Below are positions 8,146 to 15,579 of a DNA stretch of 22,625 nucleotides, in pieces. The notes under the pieces are model-generated. The model was not told the origin of the DNA. It did not search any database and saw only the letters and a list, made by a program, of their open reading frames with translations. Origin of the DNA: Collinsella sp. GTDB taxonomy: Bacteria; Actinomycetota; Coriobacteriia; Coriobacteriales; Coriobacteriaceae. How positions within the stretch are numbered: position 1 is the stretch's first letter; each line of letters starts with the position of its first letter. Where the stretch lies: the NCBI GenBank assembly GCA_019419555.1, contig DXZR01000036.1:1-22625 (forward strand), given 5' to 3'. Made by a program: the position numbers and the translations under genes.

Positions 8146-11100
8146 CTACACGTCCCTCCTTACAAACGTTCCTTCGTGGTTATACGAGCAGCGGGCATGC
8201 GCGGCCTGCGTCGACGCCGGGTCGACAGCAGCGACGTTGCCCGCCTCGAGTTCGCGCAAGCGCTCGGCGATGCCGGCCTCCACGCGATCGAGCAGGGCGT
8301 CGAAGTCCATGCTGCCACCCTCGCCGGGGAAACCTTTCTTAAGGCCCGGGATGCGGCCGTCGCCGCGCTCTTCCTCGAGCAGCTCGGCGCTCGCGGCACC
8401 GCGCAACGCCGGCTTGCCGCCCTTGGTCGAAAAGTAGAGCGCCGCGCGGGTGTCCAAATCCAGCGCCCGGCGCATGGCCTGGGCGTAGATAAGCGTTTGG
8501 GTATGTGGTGGCAACCAGCGCGGATCGTCGATGGGTGCCGTGCCCGATTCCTCGTCGCGCACCGTAGGGTCGGCGAGCTTAAACTCCTCAACGCCCGTGC
8601 GATGCTTGTAGTCGATCACCACGGCACGATTCTCGGCGTCCACGTCCACGCGGTCGATGCGCCCGCCAAGCGGCCAACCGGCATACTCGACCTTGAGCTC
8701 GTTGAAGGCGAACTCCAGGTAGCGCGGGGCAAAGGGGGCAAGTGCCTCGGACTCGTAGGCAAGCACACCCTCCAGCTGCGGCAAGATCTCGGCCACCTGG
8801 CGCTCCTCCACCGGGGAGAGCGGCACCAGCGGGCCCTCCGTGCCGCGCTTGCCAGCGTGCTCGGCCAACGTCTCGTCAAAGACCTCGTGCAGCAGCTCCT
8901 GTGCACGCGGCAGATTCTCGGGCGTCACGCGCTCCATGCCTTCTTGGGGCAGACGGGCATGCAGATGCTCCAGCACGTCGTGGACAAAGTTGCCCTTCTC
9001 CATGTTGTCAAAGCCCGCGTCGATAGACTGGGGCTTGACGCGATACGACACGAACCAGCACAGTGGACAGGTAGAATAGGCCTCGATCTGCGAGGCGGAC
9101 GTCAGACGCGGCACGAGCGGCGCGTTCTCGCCCTCGCCATCGCGACGGCGCAGAACCAGATACGGAATGGCTTCATCGCTCAGGTGCTGAGGGGCTTCGC
9201 AGGTCACGCGCTCGCGCTTGAGGCCTTCACCTGCCGCGGGATCAAAGTCGGCGATGATATCGCCCTCGCCCACGCACGTGGGCTTGGCAGCGCCAGCGGC
9301 CTCGGCATGTGCCCGCAGCTCGGTCCATACGGCTGCCGGGTAGCACTCTCGCGCCTGGCGATCGTGTGTCACGCGGGCAAGCGCGACCGGACCGCTCGTC
9401 GCCTGCATTGCACGGCCAAAGCGCACGCGCAGCAGGGCGGCGGGCTCCAAAGACACGCCGTCGCGGCGCAGCTCGGCCATCAACGTGGCAAGCGGGCCCT
9501 CTTCGTGCGAAAGCGGATAGCTGTCCAGGTCGACATCGGCAAACAGCACGGCATCGTAGCCGCCAGGACGCAAAACCGACGCATCGGCAAGCGACACGAA
9601 GCGCACTTGTGCCCGTGGCGTGCGATCGACCTCGTAGGTCGCGTAATCGTAAGCGGTACTGCGCTTGTCCACCTTGGTTCGAACGCCGTCGAGAACCGGC
9701 ACGGTCGCGGCCTGCGACACGTCGAGTGCGCGAGCATCGTTCATAAGGATGTCGATGGCATGGCGCAGCAAAGCCGTCTCTGCCTGGCGACGGGCCTGGC
9801 CGTCAAGGCCGCCTAGAGCGCGATCGGGCAGCGCCTCGGCAACGGCGAGCATGGCCTTGAGCGCCGTCACGGGTTTGTCGCGCCACAGCGCCTGGAACAC
9901 GTCCGAGACCACACACGGCACGTTCTTAAACCAGTTTTCGTCGCTCGCCGCCTTGCGCGCGCCCCTCACCTGACCCTGGACGCTCTGCAGCAGGCTCTTA
10001 ACGCCCGCAGTGGTCTTGTTGCGCGACAGGCGTATGTTCTTGTCGAAGCCGCGGGCGCTCGCGGCGTCGGCACCCGAAAGCGGACTGTAGATCCAGTCGG
10101 TAAGCTCCGGCGCGGGCCACCACTCGGTCTTTGACGCCATGCCCTCATCGGCGGCCTTCATGCACTCGATCAGGCCGGCAAGCGCCGCAAACTGCCTGCC
10201 CGCAATGGATTGAGAAAACGCCGTGAACTCAGTCGTCTCGGCCGCAATGTGACGCGCCGCCAGACGAGAGGCGAGTTCGCCGAACAGCTGGGGTGCCCGG
10301 GCAGAAACAACGAGCACGCGCACGGGGTCGGCAGAAGCGCCGTCGACCTCGGAACCCCGGCACGTTTTTACCAGATCATCAATTGCGTCCGCATAAGCAT
10401 GAGCACGGGCATGGGGGCCAGCGACCTCAATAAAGGCAGGCTGAGCGGCGGTCCCGTAAGCGGCATCAGACGCGCCGACACCCTCCCCTAGCGGCGCGAT
10501 CTCAAACAACACATCGCGGGCATCAAATGCCGTGGCAAGCTCCTCGCGCATCGCCGCCTGCTCGCGGGCAAGCAGCACGACGACCTCTCCCCCATTGTTC
10601 GCCACGGCAGACAGCAGCTCGAGCAGACCGTGCGTAAACGACGTGATACCGCGCACGCATACGGCGCGAGTGCACGCCGGCAGGCTATCGGCCAGGACAC
10701 TGGTCATAATGTCAGCTGCCTCGCAGGGCTCAACCATATCTCGACGGTCCAAACCGCCCGCGTAGGCGCGCAAAAGCTCGAACACACGAGCCTCGGCATC
10801 GCTTTTTGGCTCAGGCTGGCAGTTGTCGCCACGGCATCGTTCGGCACCCGTCCCCGCAACGCCCGGCAACACGTCGCGGGCCATGCGCGCGAGCATGCGC
10901 ACTGTGCCCTGGCTGCGCGAAAGCGGCTGCAGGTCGGCATCGTCGAGACGCGTGACCATGTCCGAGAACAGCATCTGGCGCTGCAGGTTGTCGACGAAAC
11001 CGCGCCCGTCGCCCAAAAGCTCCCAAAGCGAGCGAAGCCACGATGTAGACGTCTTGTAGTCGATACCCAGCGAAACGCCGGCTTCCGCCGCATCATGACG

Positions 11101-11235
11101 GCACAGGTCGAGCTCGGCAAACGTAGGTGCCAGCAACACGGCACGCCCGTGGCGGACAATAAGGTCGGCAAGCAGCGCCGACTCGGCATCGCTCAAATCC
11201 GTGCCGGCATTGGTGATATAGATTCGAACAGGCAT
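8146..11235 (-). CDS. addB: AddB-like PD-(D/E)xK nuclease/inactive helicase subunit
   Basis: This is the partner of AddA and first gene of the operon, 1029 residues. The C-terminal nuclease is clear: YSTCPLCWF near 721-729, a G-H-equivalent region (NFVHDVLEHL), GRIDRVDVD and AVVIDYKHRTG near 865-875, then TQTLIYAQAM. The N-terminus lacks the Walker A GxxGxGKT that AddB proteins such as that of B. subtilis carry near residue 10, so the helicase half is probably structural. AddB nucleases usually hold a 4Fe-4S cluster through one Cys before the nuclease and three in a C-terminal CxxCxxxxxC. Here C723 and C726 are present, but the C-terminus shows only C1016 (ARCSYNHEG), so the cluster site looks degenerate. 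The start ATG has GGAGG just upstream. The name addB rests on operon position and domain layout; a plain PD-(D/E)xK nuclease label is also fair. Confidence 0.85.
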   Translation of the reverse strand: MPVRIYITNAGTDLSDAESALLADLIVRHGRAVLLAPTFAELDLCRHDAAEAGVSLGIDYKTSTSWLRSLWELLGDGRGFVDNLQRQMLFSDMVTRLDDADLQPLSRSQGTVRMLARMARDVLPGVAGTGAERCRGDNCQPEPKSDAEARVFELLRAYAGGLDRRDMVEPCEAADIMTSVLADSLPACTRAVCVRGITSFTHGLLELLSAVANNGGEVVVLLAREQAAMREELATAFDARDVLFEIAPLGEGVGASDAAYGTAAQPAFIEVAGPHARAHAYADAIDDLVKTCRGSEVDGASADPVRVLVVSARAPQLFGELASRLAARHIAAETTEFTAFSQSIAGRQFAALAGLIECMKAADEGMASKTEWWPAPELTDWIYSPLSGADAASARGFDKNIRLSRNKTTAGVKSLLQSVQGQVRGARKAASDENWFKNVPCVVSDVFQALWRDKPVTALKAMLAVAEALPDRALGGLDGQARRQAETALLRHAIDILMNDARALDVSQAATVPVLDGVRTKVDKRSTAYDYATYEVDRTPRAQVRFVSLADASVLRPGGYDAVLFADVDLDSYPLSHEEGPLATLMAELRRDGVSLEPAALLRVRFGRAMQATSGPVALARVTHDRQARECYPAAVWTELRAHAEAAGAAKPTCVGEGDIIADFDPAAGEGLKRERVTCEAPQHLSDEAIPYLVLRRRDGEGENAPLVPRLTSASQIEAYSTCPLCWFVSYRVKPQSIDAGFDNMEKGNFVHDVLEHLHARLPQEGMERVTPENLPRAQELLHEVFDETLAEHAGKRGTEGPLVPLSPVEERQVAEILPQLEGVLAYESEALAPFAPRYLEFAFNELKVEYAGWPLGGRIDRVDVDAENRAVVIDYKHRTGVEEFKLADPTVRDEESGTAPIDDPRWLPPHTQTLIYAQAMRRALDLDTRAALYFSTKGGKPALRGAASAELLEEERGDGRIPGLKKGFPGEGGSMDFDALLDRVEAGIAERLRELEAGNVAAVDPASTQAAHARCSYNHEGTFVRRDV

Positions 11236-11320
11236 GGTCCTCCGCTCAAACTGTTCGCAATAATCAATGCATCCATCCTACCCGCCCACGCGGACAGATT
11301 TGCCCCACGCCAACAGATTT

Positions 11321-11403
11321 GATCCCTTGAGGACGGAGGAAAATGGATCACAGAGGGGGTCAGTCTAACCCGGTGATCCGTTTTCCTCCGTCCCCAAGGG
11401 ATC
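11321..11403. repeat. Intergenic inverted repeat with GGACGGAGGAAAA core (33-nt arms)
   Basis: Arms 11321-11353 and 11371-11403 match as reverse complements in 30 of 33 positions around a 17-nt loop. The arm begins GATCCCTTG and contains GGACGGAGGAAAA. The 10-mer ggacggagga recurs at 16811-16820 inside another palindrome, and a shorter relative (CTCCGTCCCCAA) lies at 12559-12570. The element abuts the T-tract side of the terminator of the YerC-like gene, between that gene and addB. Confidence 0.85.
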
Positions 11404-11429
11404 AAAAAACCGCCCCCGGAGGGACGGTT
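11404..11429 (-). terminator. Rho-independent terminator of the YerC-like gene
   Basis: On the minus strand a 9-bp stem (AACCGTCCC with GGGGCGGTT, one G-T pair, loop TCCG) is followed directly by TTTTTT. It begins about 27 bp after the YerC-like stop codon. Confidence 0.85.
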
Positions 11430-11455
11430 CTTCGTAATTCAATGTTGTCGCCGGC

Positions 11456-11755
11456 CTACTCGCCATCCTCCAACTTAATGAGGATCTTGCGGTAGCCACC
11501 GTACTCGCCGTTCAGCGCCTTTGAAACGCGGCTCACCGTGGTGGACGAAGCGCCGGTACGGGCCTGAACCTCAACATAAGGCTCGCCCTCGTCCAAATAG
11601 CGCGCAACCTGCAAACGCTGAGAAAGGTCGCAAATCTCGCGCGGCGTGCAGATATCGGTCAAAAACGCTTGGATATCCTTCTCGTCGTCCAAAAGGCTAA
11701 ATGCGTGGACCAGCTGCTTGACATCAGGCTTGTCAAACATGTTCTCGATATTCAT
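11456..11755 (-). CDS. YerC/YecD-family TrpR-like DNA-binding protein
   Basis: A 99-residue all-helical protein of the TrpR/YerC family. The C-terminal half holds the helix-turn-helix, seen as ICDLSQRLQVARYL followed by RTGASSTTVSRVSKALN, which matches the conserved S-T-T-V-S-R recognition-helix pattern of YerC/YecD proteins. These are small predicted transcription regulators; the ligand and targets are unknown for this family. The start ATG 11755-11753 has only a weak ribosome site (GGCGGTGA). A candidate extended -10 (TGCTACACT) lies about 105 bp upstream. It is a single-gene unit closed by its own terminator. Length and composition are normal for the family, and no tryptophan pathway genes are nearby, so no trp-related role can be claimed from context. 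Confidence 0.9.
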   Translation of the reverse strand: MNIENMFDKPDVKQLVHAFSLLDDEKDIQAFLTDICTPREICDLSQRLQVARYLDEGEPYVEVQARTGASSTTVSRVSKALNGEYGGYRKILIKLEDGE

Positions 11756-12080
11756 CGATCACCGCCAAACCCGCCAAAAGGCATCGAAGTTGATACTGAC
11801 ATCGGGCATCGTTCACCCGTTCTATGCAATAGGGCAACGCCTGTGGCTTTTGCCCGTAGCAGTGTAGCACACCACCAAACTAAAGCGACAAGACTCTCTG
11901 CCAGCGGCGCGTTTTTCAGGACGAACGCCGTTTAGAAACCATATGCGCACGTAAGCTCCACGAATATTTGAGACAATGGGCATCCAGGCAAGGCCCCGCG
12001 TTCGCGCAGCCGTCCAAGTCGCCACGGCAAGCTGCTTCACGCGTTACTAACTCTCCCCGCGCAAGAAAGGACCCCCTACC
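11756..12080. other. Divergent intergenic spacer (325 bp), promoters for YerC-like and membrane-protein genes
   Basis: This gap separates divergent genes and must hold both promoters. On the minus strand TGC-TACACT (11869-11861) is a plausible extended -10 for the YerC-like gene. On the plus strand nothing close to consensus stands out; TGAGACAAT near 11971-11980 is a weak candidate. No RNA gene or supported small ORF was seen. Confidence 0.5.
11861..11869 (-). promoter_or_regulatory. Candidate extended -10 promoter for the YerC-like gene
   Basis: The minus strand reads TGC-TACACT, a TGn extended -10 with TACACT. No good -35 is seen at normal spacing (TTGTCG lies 19 bp upstream). The same TGCTACA form occurs before mnmA at 14306-14314. 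Confidence 0.4.
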
Positions 12081-12440
12081 ATGCGCTTTATGCTTAACTG
12101 GCTCTTTACTTCGATCGCCATCGCGATCGCCACGTTCCTCGTCCCCGGCATCCAACCCTTCGGTTTTGCCGAGGCCTGGGTCTGTTTCGCCTTTGTGGGA
12201 CTGTTCCTCAACATCGTCGATTCGCTCGTCAAGCCGTTCCTGACGGTCATCTCACTGCCGCTCACTATTATTACGCTTGGTATTTTTCAGCTCGTAGTCA
12301 ACAGCTTTATGCTCGAGCTGGCCAGCTACCTGTCGGTCAATCTGTTGGGCGCTGGTATCTCCATTGCCGGCTTTGGATCGGCCTTTATGGGCAGCATCCT
12401 GGTATCCATCATGCGCAGCATTCTCGATAGCATCGCCTAG
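12081..12440 (+). CDS. Small integral membrane protein, phage_holin_4_2 / YvlD type
   Basis: A 119-residue protein made almost entirely of hydrophobic segments: about residues 5-23, 30-45 (with the conserved NIVDSLVKPFL), 53-75 and 88-110, giving four predicted membrane helices. The pattern of N..D...KP followed by SLPLTIITLGIF matches the family called phage holin family 4 superfamily 2, whose chromosomal members (YvlD-like) are common in Gram-positive bacteria. Despite the name they are not evidence of a prophage, and the function is unknown; links to envelope stress are known for YvlD relatives. AAAGGA lies a suitable distance upstream of ATG 12081. It stands alone, divergent from the YerC-like gene and followed by a strong terminator. 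No lysis or phage genes are nearby. Confidence 0.88.
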   Translation: MRFMLNWLFTSIAIAIATFLVPGIQPFGFAEAWVCFAFVGLFLNIVDSLVKPFLTVISLPLTIITLGIFQLVVNSFMLELASYLSVNLLGAGISIAGFGSAFMGSILVSIMRSILDSIA

Positions 12441-12483
12441 GGCTAGAACTGTTCAATACGAACCGTCATATCGACCCAAAACG

Positions 12484-12520
12484 AAGGCCGCCCATCGCAA
12501 AAATGGGCGGCCTTCTTATT
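12484..12520 (+). terminator. Rho-independent terminator after the membrane-protein gene
   Basis: A perfect 12-bp stem (AAGGCCGCCCAT, 12484-12495, with 12503-12514) with a 7-nt loop is followed by CTTATTT. It lies 43 bp after the stop codon and is the cleanest terminator in the window. Confidence 0.92.
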
Positions 12521-12549
12521 TGTCAAGTCTCAAAGGGCGAGAGAATCTA

Positions 12550-12574
12550 CCATTTCCGCTCCGTCCCCAAATGG
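12550..12574. repeat. Short relative of the GGACGGAG palindromes
   Basis: CCATTT and AAATGG (12550-12555, 12569-12574) flank a CTCCGTCCCCA core that is shared with the right arm of the element at 11371-11403. It looks like a degenerate or solo arm. It sits 10 bp from the end of the Rrf2 gene and could also help end that transcript. Confidence 0.4.
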
Positions 12575-12584
12575 CGGGTATGGG

Positions 12585-13013
12585 TTAGATGACGTAGTCG
12601 TAGCCATGGTTGGGAGCGACAAGTTGATCAAGCGTCACACCGTCGAGGTAGTCGTTGATGAGCTTGTCCAGGTTCTTCCACACGTCGAGCGTGGGGCACT
12701 CGTCCGAACGCGAACAGCCCTTGCAGTCGCCGTCCAGGCATGCGACCGGCGCCAAGCTGCCCTCGGTCAGGCGCAGGATCTCGCCCACCGTATACTGCTC
12801 GGGCGGGCGCGTAAGCACGTAGCCGCCGCCCTTGCCGCGCATGCCCGAGAGCATGTTGGCGCGCACGAGCGTAGCCAAGATGTTCTCGAGATATTTCTCG
12901 GAAATCCCCTGTCGCGCCGCGATCTCTTTGAGCGGGATGCGACCGGCCGCCTGGTGCTCGGCCAGATCGACCATAACGCGCAGGGCATATCTGCCCTTAG
13001 TAGAAACCAACAT
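12585..13013 (-). CDS. Rrf2-family transcriptional regulator with four-cysteine Fe-S-type motif
   Basis: A 142-residue winged-helix regulator. The N-terminal MLVSTKGRYALRVMVDLA and the HTH region (IPLKEIAARQGISEKYLENILATL) are hallmark Rrf2 sequence, followed by the wing GMRGKGGGYVLTRP. Residues C92, C97, C100 and C106 sit in the loop that holds the [2Fe-2S] or [4Fe-4S] cluster in IscR and NsrR (ligand positions near 92, 98-100 and 104-106 in those proteins). An Fe-S sensor is therefore likely, unlike the cysteine-free CymR that controls cysK in Bacillus. Divergence from cysK with a shared 253-bp control region makes cysK the probable target (inference). ATG 13013-13011 follows GAAAGG on the minus strand. 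Whether it senses iron-sulfur status, NO or cysteine cannot be told from sequence. Confidence 0.93.
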   Translation of the reverse strand: MLVSTKGRYALRVMVDLAEHQAAGRIPLKEIAARQGISEKYLENILATLVRANMLSGMRGKGGGYVLTRPPEQYTVGEILRLTEGSLAPVACLDGDCKGCSRSDECPTLDVWKNLDKLINDYLDGVTLDQLVAPNHGYDYVI

Positions 13014-13026
13014 GTATAGTGCTGCC

Positions 13027-13077
13027 TTTCGGTCATTTAGTCCGTAGAAATTCTAGCCGAAAAATTGGTTTTGAAAA
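13027..13077 (-). promoter_or_regulatory. Probable promoter and autoregulatory operator of the Rrf2 gene
   Basis: On the minus strand TTTTCA (13077-13072), a 16-bp spacer and TAGAAT (13055-13050) form a promoter. The -10 lies inside the perfect palindrome TAGAA-A-TTCTA (13045-13055), itself framed by TTTCGG and CCGAAA (13027-13032, 13057-13062). A dyad covering the -10 is a typical place for self-repression; binding by this Rrf2 protein is inference. Confidence 0.45.
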
Positions 13078-13130
13078 TACCCGTTCCGGTCAAGATGGTT
13101 AATCGACTCGTAATAATCTTCTATTTCCTA

Positions 13131-13159
13131 TTGCGTTACTAGGCTTTAGTGTCTACTAT
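13131..13159 (+). promoter_or_regulatory. Probable cysK promoter
   Basis: TTGCGT (13131-13136), a 17-bp spacer and TACTAT (13154-13159) give a good sigma70-like promoter. The expected transcript begins near 13166, leaving a leader of about 100 nt before cysK. Confidence 0.6.
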
Positions 13160-13188
13160 GCTTGCCAACAGCAAAACGAACAACCTAT

Positions 13189-13234
13189 ACGGTTTGTGGG
13201 TTTCGCTGCTACACACACCGTAAAACCACACGGT
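13189..13234 (+). promoter_or_regulatory. cysK leader with ACGGT/ACCGT half-sites
   Basis: The leader carries ACGGT at 13189-13193 and an inverted pair ACCGT (13217-13221) / ACGGT (13230-13234) with 8 bp between. TGTGGGTTT near 13195 can also pair with AAAACCACA near 13222. These could be operator half-sites or a leader hairpin; I recognise no named riboswitch. Confidence 0.25.
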
Positions 13235-13266
13235 ATCCAGTCATTTGAACACTTTGGAGGTTCACC

Positions 13267-14205
13267 ATGAGCAACGTTTACACGTCCATCGATCAGCTTA
13301 TCGGCCATACCCCGCTTCTGGAGCTCACTCACTTTGAGGCCGATGAGGACCTCAAGGCCCGCGTGCTCGTCAAGCTGGAATACTTCAACCCCGCCGGCTC
13401 CGTCAAAGACCGCGTCGCCAAGAACATGATCGACGAGGCCGAGAAGGCCGGCAAGCTCGTGCGCGGTGGCGACTACACCATCATCGAGCCCACGAGCGGC
13501 AACACCGGCGTCGGTATCGCCTCGGTGGCGGCTGCCCGCGGCTACAAGGTGATCATCACCATGCCCGAGACCATGTCCGTGGAGCGCCGCAAGCTTATGC
13601 AGGCATATGGCGCACAGCTCGTGCTCACCGACGGTTCCAAGGGCATGAAGGGCGCCATCGCCAAGGCCGAGGAGCTGCAGAAGGAGACCCCCAACAGCAT
13701 TATCGCCGGCCAGTTTGTGAACCCCGCCAACCCCGCCATCCACAAGGCCACGACCGGCCCCGAAATCTGGGATGACACCGACGGCGAGGTCGACATCTTC
13801 GTCGCCGGCGTTGGAACCGGCGGCACCGTGACCGGCGTGGGTGAGTTCCTCAAGGAGCAGAACCCCGAGATTCAGGTCGTCGCCGTTGAGCCCGCCACTT
13901 CCCCGGTGCTCTCTAAGGGCCAAGCCGGCCCGCACAAGATCCAGGGTATCGGCGCCGGCTTTGTGCCCGACGTCCTCGACACCCAGGTCTATGACGAGAT
14001 CATCCCCGTCGAGAACGACGACGCCTTTGCGACCGGCCGCGCCGTGGGCCACAAGGAGGGCGTGCTCGTGGGCATTTCGTCCGGCGCCGCCGTGTGGGCC
14101 GCGCTGCAGCTGGCCAAGCGCCCCGAGAACGAGGGCAAGACCATCGTGGCGCTGCTCGCCGACACCGGCGAGCGCTACCTGTCCACGGCACTGTTCCAGG
14201 ACTAG
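13267..14205 (+). CDS. cysK: Cysteine synthase A (O-acetylserine sulfhydrylase)
   Basis: This PLP enzyme makes L-cysteine from O-acetylserine and sulfide in the cytoplasm; 312 residues, normal length. The PLP lysine is K47 in NPAGSVKDR, and the substrate-binding loop EPTSGNTG (74-81) is intact. The glycine-rich phosphate-binding loop GVGTGGTVTG lies near 181-190 and the C-terminal GISSGAA region is present. TTGGAGG sits 8 bp before ATG 13267. The gene has its own promoter and faces away from the Rrf2 regulator, which suggests sulfur or Fe-S control. The cysteine it makes is the sulfur source for thiolation by the downstream mnmA, though the two appear to be separate transcripts because a terminator lies between them. 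CysM (thiosulfate-using) is unlikely given the CysK-like length and motifs. Confidence 0.96.
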   Translation: MSNVYTSIDQLIGHTPLLELTHFEADEDLKARVLVKLEYFNPAGSVKDRVAKNMIDEAEKAGKLVRGGDYTIIEPTSGNTGVGIASVAAARGYKVIITMPETMSVERRKLMQAYGAQLVLTDGSKGMKGAIAKAEELQKETPNSIIAGQFVNPANPAIHKATTGPEIWDDTDGEVDIFVAGVGTGGTVTGVGEFLKEQNPEIQVVAVEPATSPVLSKGQAGPHKIQGIGAGFVPDVLDTQVYDEIIPVENDDAFATGRAVGHKEGVLVGISSGAAVWAALQLAKRPENEGKTIVALLADTGERYLSTALFQD

Positions 14206-14305
14206 AGCTTCTCGTTCTTAGAACGAGTCCAAGGCACGCCGGCCTTCCCTCTCTTCTGGCAGCCTGGGCTCATCCCAACAGGGCGTCCCATATGACGCCC
14301 GAACT

Positions 14306-14314
14306 TGCTACAAT
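14306..14314 (+). promoter_or_regulatory. Candidate extended -10 promoter for mnmA
   Basis: TGC-TACAAT is a near-consensus extended -10; no good -35 is visible. A start near 14321 would put the first transcribed bases inside the 5' arm of the following terminator hairpin. Confidence 0.4.
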
Positions 14315-14318
14315 GTCT

Positions 14319-14357
14319 GCGGCGCGGAACCAGCCTCCCGCGCCGCTTTTCTTTTTT
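14319..14357 (+). terminator. Rho-independent terminator between cysK and mnmA
   Basis: A perfect 9-bp GC stem (GCGGCGCGG 14319-14327 with CCGCGCCGC 14338-14346) and 10-nt loop are followed by TTTTCTTTTTT. It would end cysK transcripts just 30 bp before the mnmA start. It could alternatively act as an attenuator if mnmA transcription begins further upstream. Confidence 0.85.
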
Positions 14358-14386
14358 GGCCACATGCCACCAAGGAGAACCTCCCC

Positions 14387-15487
14387 ATGCACAACAAGCG
14401 CGTGCTCGTCGCCATGAGTGGCGGCGTCGATTCCAGCGTGACCGCGTACCTGCTCAAGCGCCAGGGCTACGAATGCGTCGGCGCCACCATGCGCCTCACC
14501 TGCCCCGCGCCCGATCCCGTCACGGGCATGAGTAAGGTCGACCGCGACATCGCCGACGCAAAGGCTGTCGCCGAGCGCCTGGGGATACCCCACCATGTGC
14601 TCGACCTGCAGCAGACCTTCGACCGCAATGTTATCGAGCGCTTCGTGACCGCCTACCAGGAAGGGTTGACACCCAACCCGTGCATCATCTGCAACCGCCA
14701 TATTAAGTTTGGCGCGTTGCTCGATGCAGCGCTCGATATGGGCTGCGACTACATCGCCACAGGTCACTACGCCAAAACGAGCCAAACGTCCGACGGCACC
14801 TGGCAGCTGCACCGTGGCGAGGACCCAAAGAAGGACCAAAGCTACTTTTTGTATTCGCTTACGCAGGAGCGCTTGGCACGCACAATCTTTCCGCTGGCAG
14901 GCCTGGACAAGGAGCACGACGTGCGCCGCATCGCCGCCGAACAGGGCTTCATCAACGCCAAGAAGGCCGAAAGCGAGGATATCTGCTTTATTCCAGACGG
15001 TGACTACGCGGGCTATATCGAGTGCCGCTGCGGACATCCCGCTGCACCGGGCGACATTGTGTGGCGCGACGGCAGCGTGGTCGGGCGCCACAACGGCGCG
15101 CTGCGCTACACCATCGGCCAGCGCAAGGGCCTAGGCGTCGCGATGGCGCATCCCGTGTATGTAACGGGCGTCGACGCCGTCAACAACACCGTGCATCTGG
15201 GCGAGGCCGAGGACCTGACGGCCACAGCACTCACGGCCGACGACTGGATCTGGAGCGCCCCTGCCGACCGCGTGGAGGCAGAGCTCGATGCCGGCGGCAT
15301 TCGCGTGGGCGCCAAGTACCGCTACCGTCAGAAGGACCAGGCAGCGACCCTTACGCGCGGCGAAGACGGGCAAATGCTGCTGACTTTTGACGAGCCGCAG
15401 CGAGCCATCGCCCCCGGCCAAGCCGTTGTAGTCTACCGCGGCGACATCGTCCTCGGCGGCGGCACGGTAACCGGCGCACTTAAGTAG
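14387..15487 (+). CDS. mnmA: tRNA 2-thiouridine(34) synthase MnmA
   Basis: This enzyme adds sulfur to U34 of tRNA(Lys), tRNA(Glu) and tRNA(Gln), using ATP and persulfide sulfur from a cysteine desulfurase; 366 residues, normal length. The PP-loop SGGVDSS is at 11-17. The nucleophile region NPCIICNRHIKFG carries C102, aligning with the E. coli catalytic C102, and C200 in SEDICFIPDG is the second catalytic cysteine. GHYAK (126-130) and DQSYFLY (150-156) complete the family signature. C99 gives an extra CxxC with C102, as in actinobacterial and clostridial forms. AAGGAG precedes ATG 14387. The gene stands alone and ends opposite the convergent M42 peptidase gene, with a palindrome in between. 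Confidence 0.97.
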   Translation: MHNKRVLVAMSGGVDSSVTAYLLKRQGYECVGATMRLTCPAPDPVTGMSKVDRDIADAKAVAERLGIPHHVLDLQQTFDRNVIERFVTAYQEGLTPNPCIICNRHIKFGALLDAALDMGCDYIATGHYAKTSQTSDGTWQLHRGEDPKKDQSYFLYSLTQERLARTIFPLAGLDKEHDVRRIAAEQGFINAKKAESEDICFIPDGDYAGYIECRCGHPAAPGDIVWRDGSVVGRHNGALRYTIGQRKGLGVAMAHPVYVTGVDAVNNTVHLGEAEDLTATALTADDWIWSAPADRVEAELDAGGIRVGAKYRYRQKDQAATLTRGEDGQMLLTFDEPQRAIAPGQAVVVYRGDIVLGGGTVTGALK

Positions 15488-15505
15488 CCCCATCCCCTTC
15501 ATAAA

Positions 15506-15568
15506 TTGCGGTGAAATAGGGACTGTTTAAGCGTTTAAAACCGCCAAACAGTCCCTATTTCACCGCAA
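15506..15568. repeat. Intergenic inverted repeat, family TTGCGGTGAAAT...GGACTGTTT (copy 2)
   Basis: Arms 15506-15528 and 15546-15568 are perfect 23-nt reverse complements around a 17-nt loop. The left arm differs from the left arm at 4436-4458 at only two positions (AG versus GC in the middle). It lies between the convergent mnmA and M42 genes and has no T-tract, so it may block both transcripts or be a mobile repeat. Confidence 0.9.
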
Positions 15569-15579
15569 CTTAGAGAGGA

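Noticed and set aside
5782..9816. Plus-strand open frame of 1344 codons, longer than the real genes it covers
   Set aside because: It lies opposite addA and addB and has Arg/His/Gly/Leu-rich low-information sequence with no family motif. High GC keeps the antisense frame open; both minus-strand genes have full motif sets and ribosome sites.
12081..12440. Prophage signal from the holin-family label
   Set aside because: This membrane family is widely chromosomal and no other phage gene is near.
13166..13266. T-box or other riboswitch in the cysK leader
   Set aside because: The leader is only about 100 nt, has no T-box sequence or terminator/antiterminator pair, and only weak hairpins.
13156..14052. 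Minus-strand open frame opposite cysK
   Set aside because: Glycine-rich antisense shadow; cysK on the plus strand has the PLP lysine, promoter and ribosome site.
14211..14227. CTCGTTC-TTA-GAACGAG hairpin after cysK as terminator
   Set aside because: Short 7-bp stem with no T-run; the much better terminator at 14319-14357 serves this role.
14270..15091. Minus-strand open frame opposite mnmA
   Set aside because: No motif or ribosome site; mnmA carries all catalytic residues.
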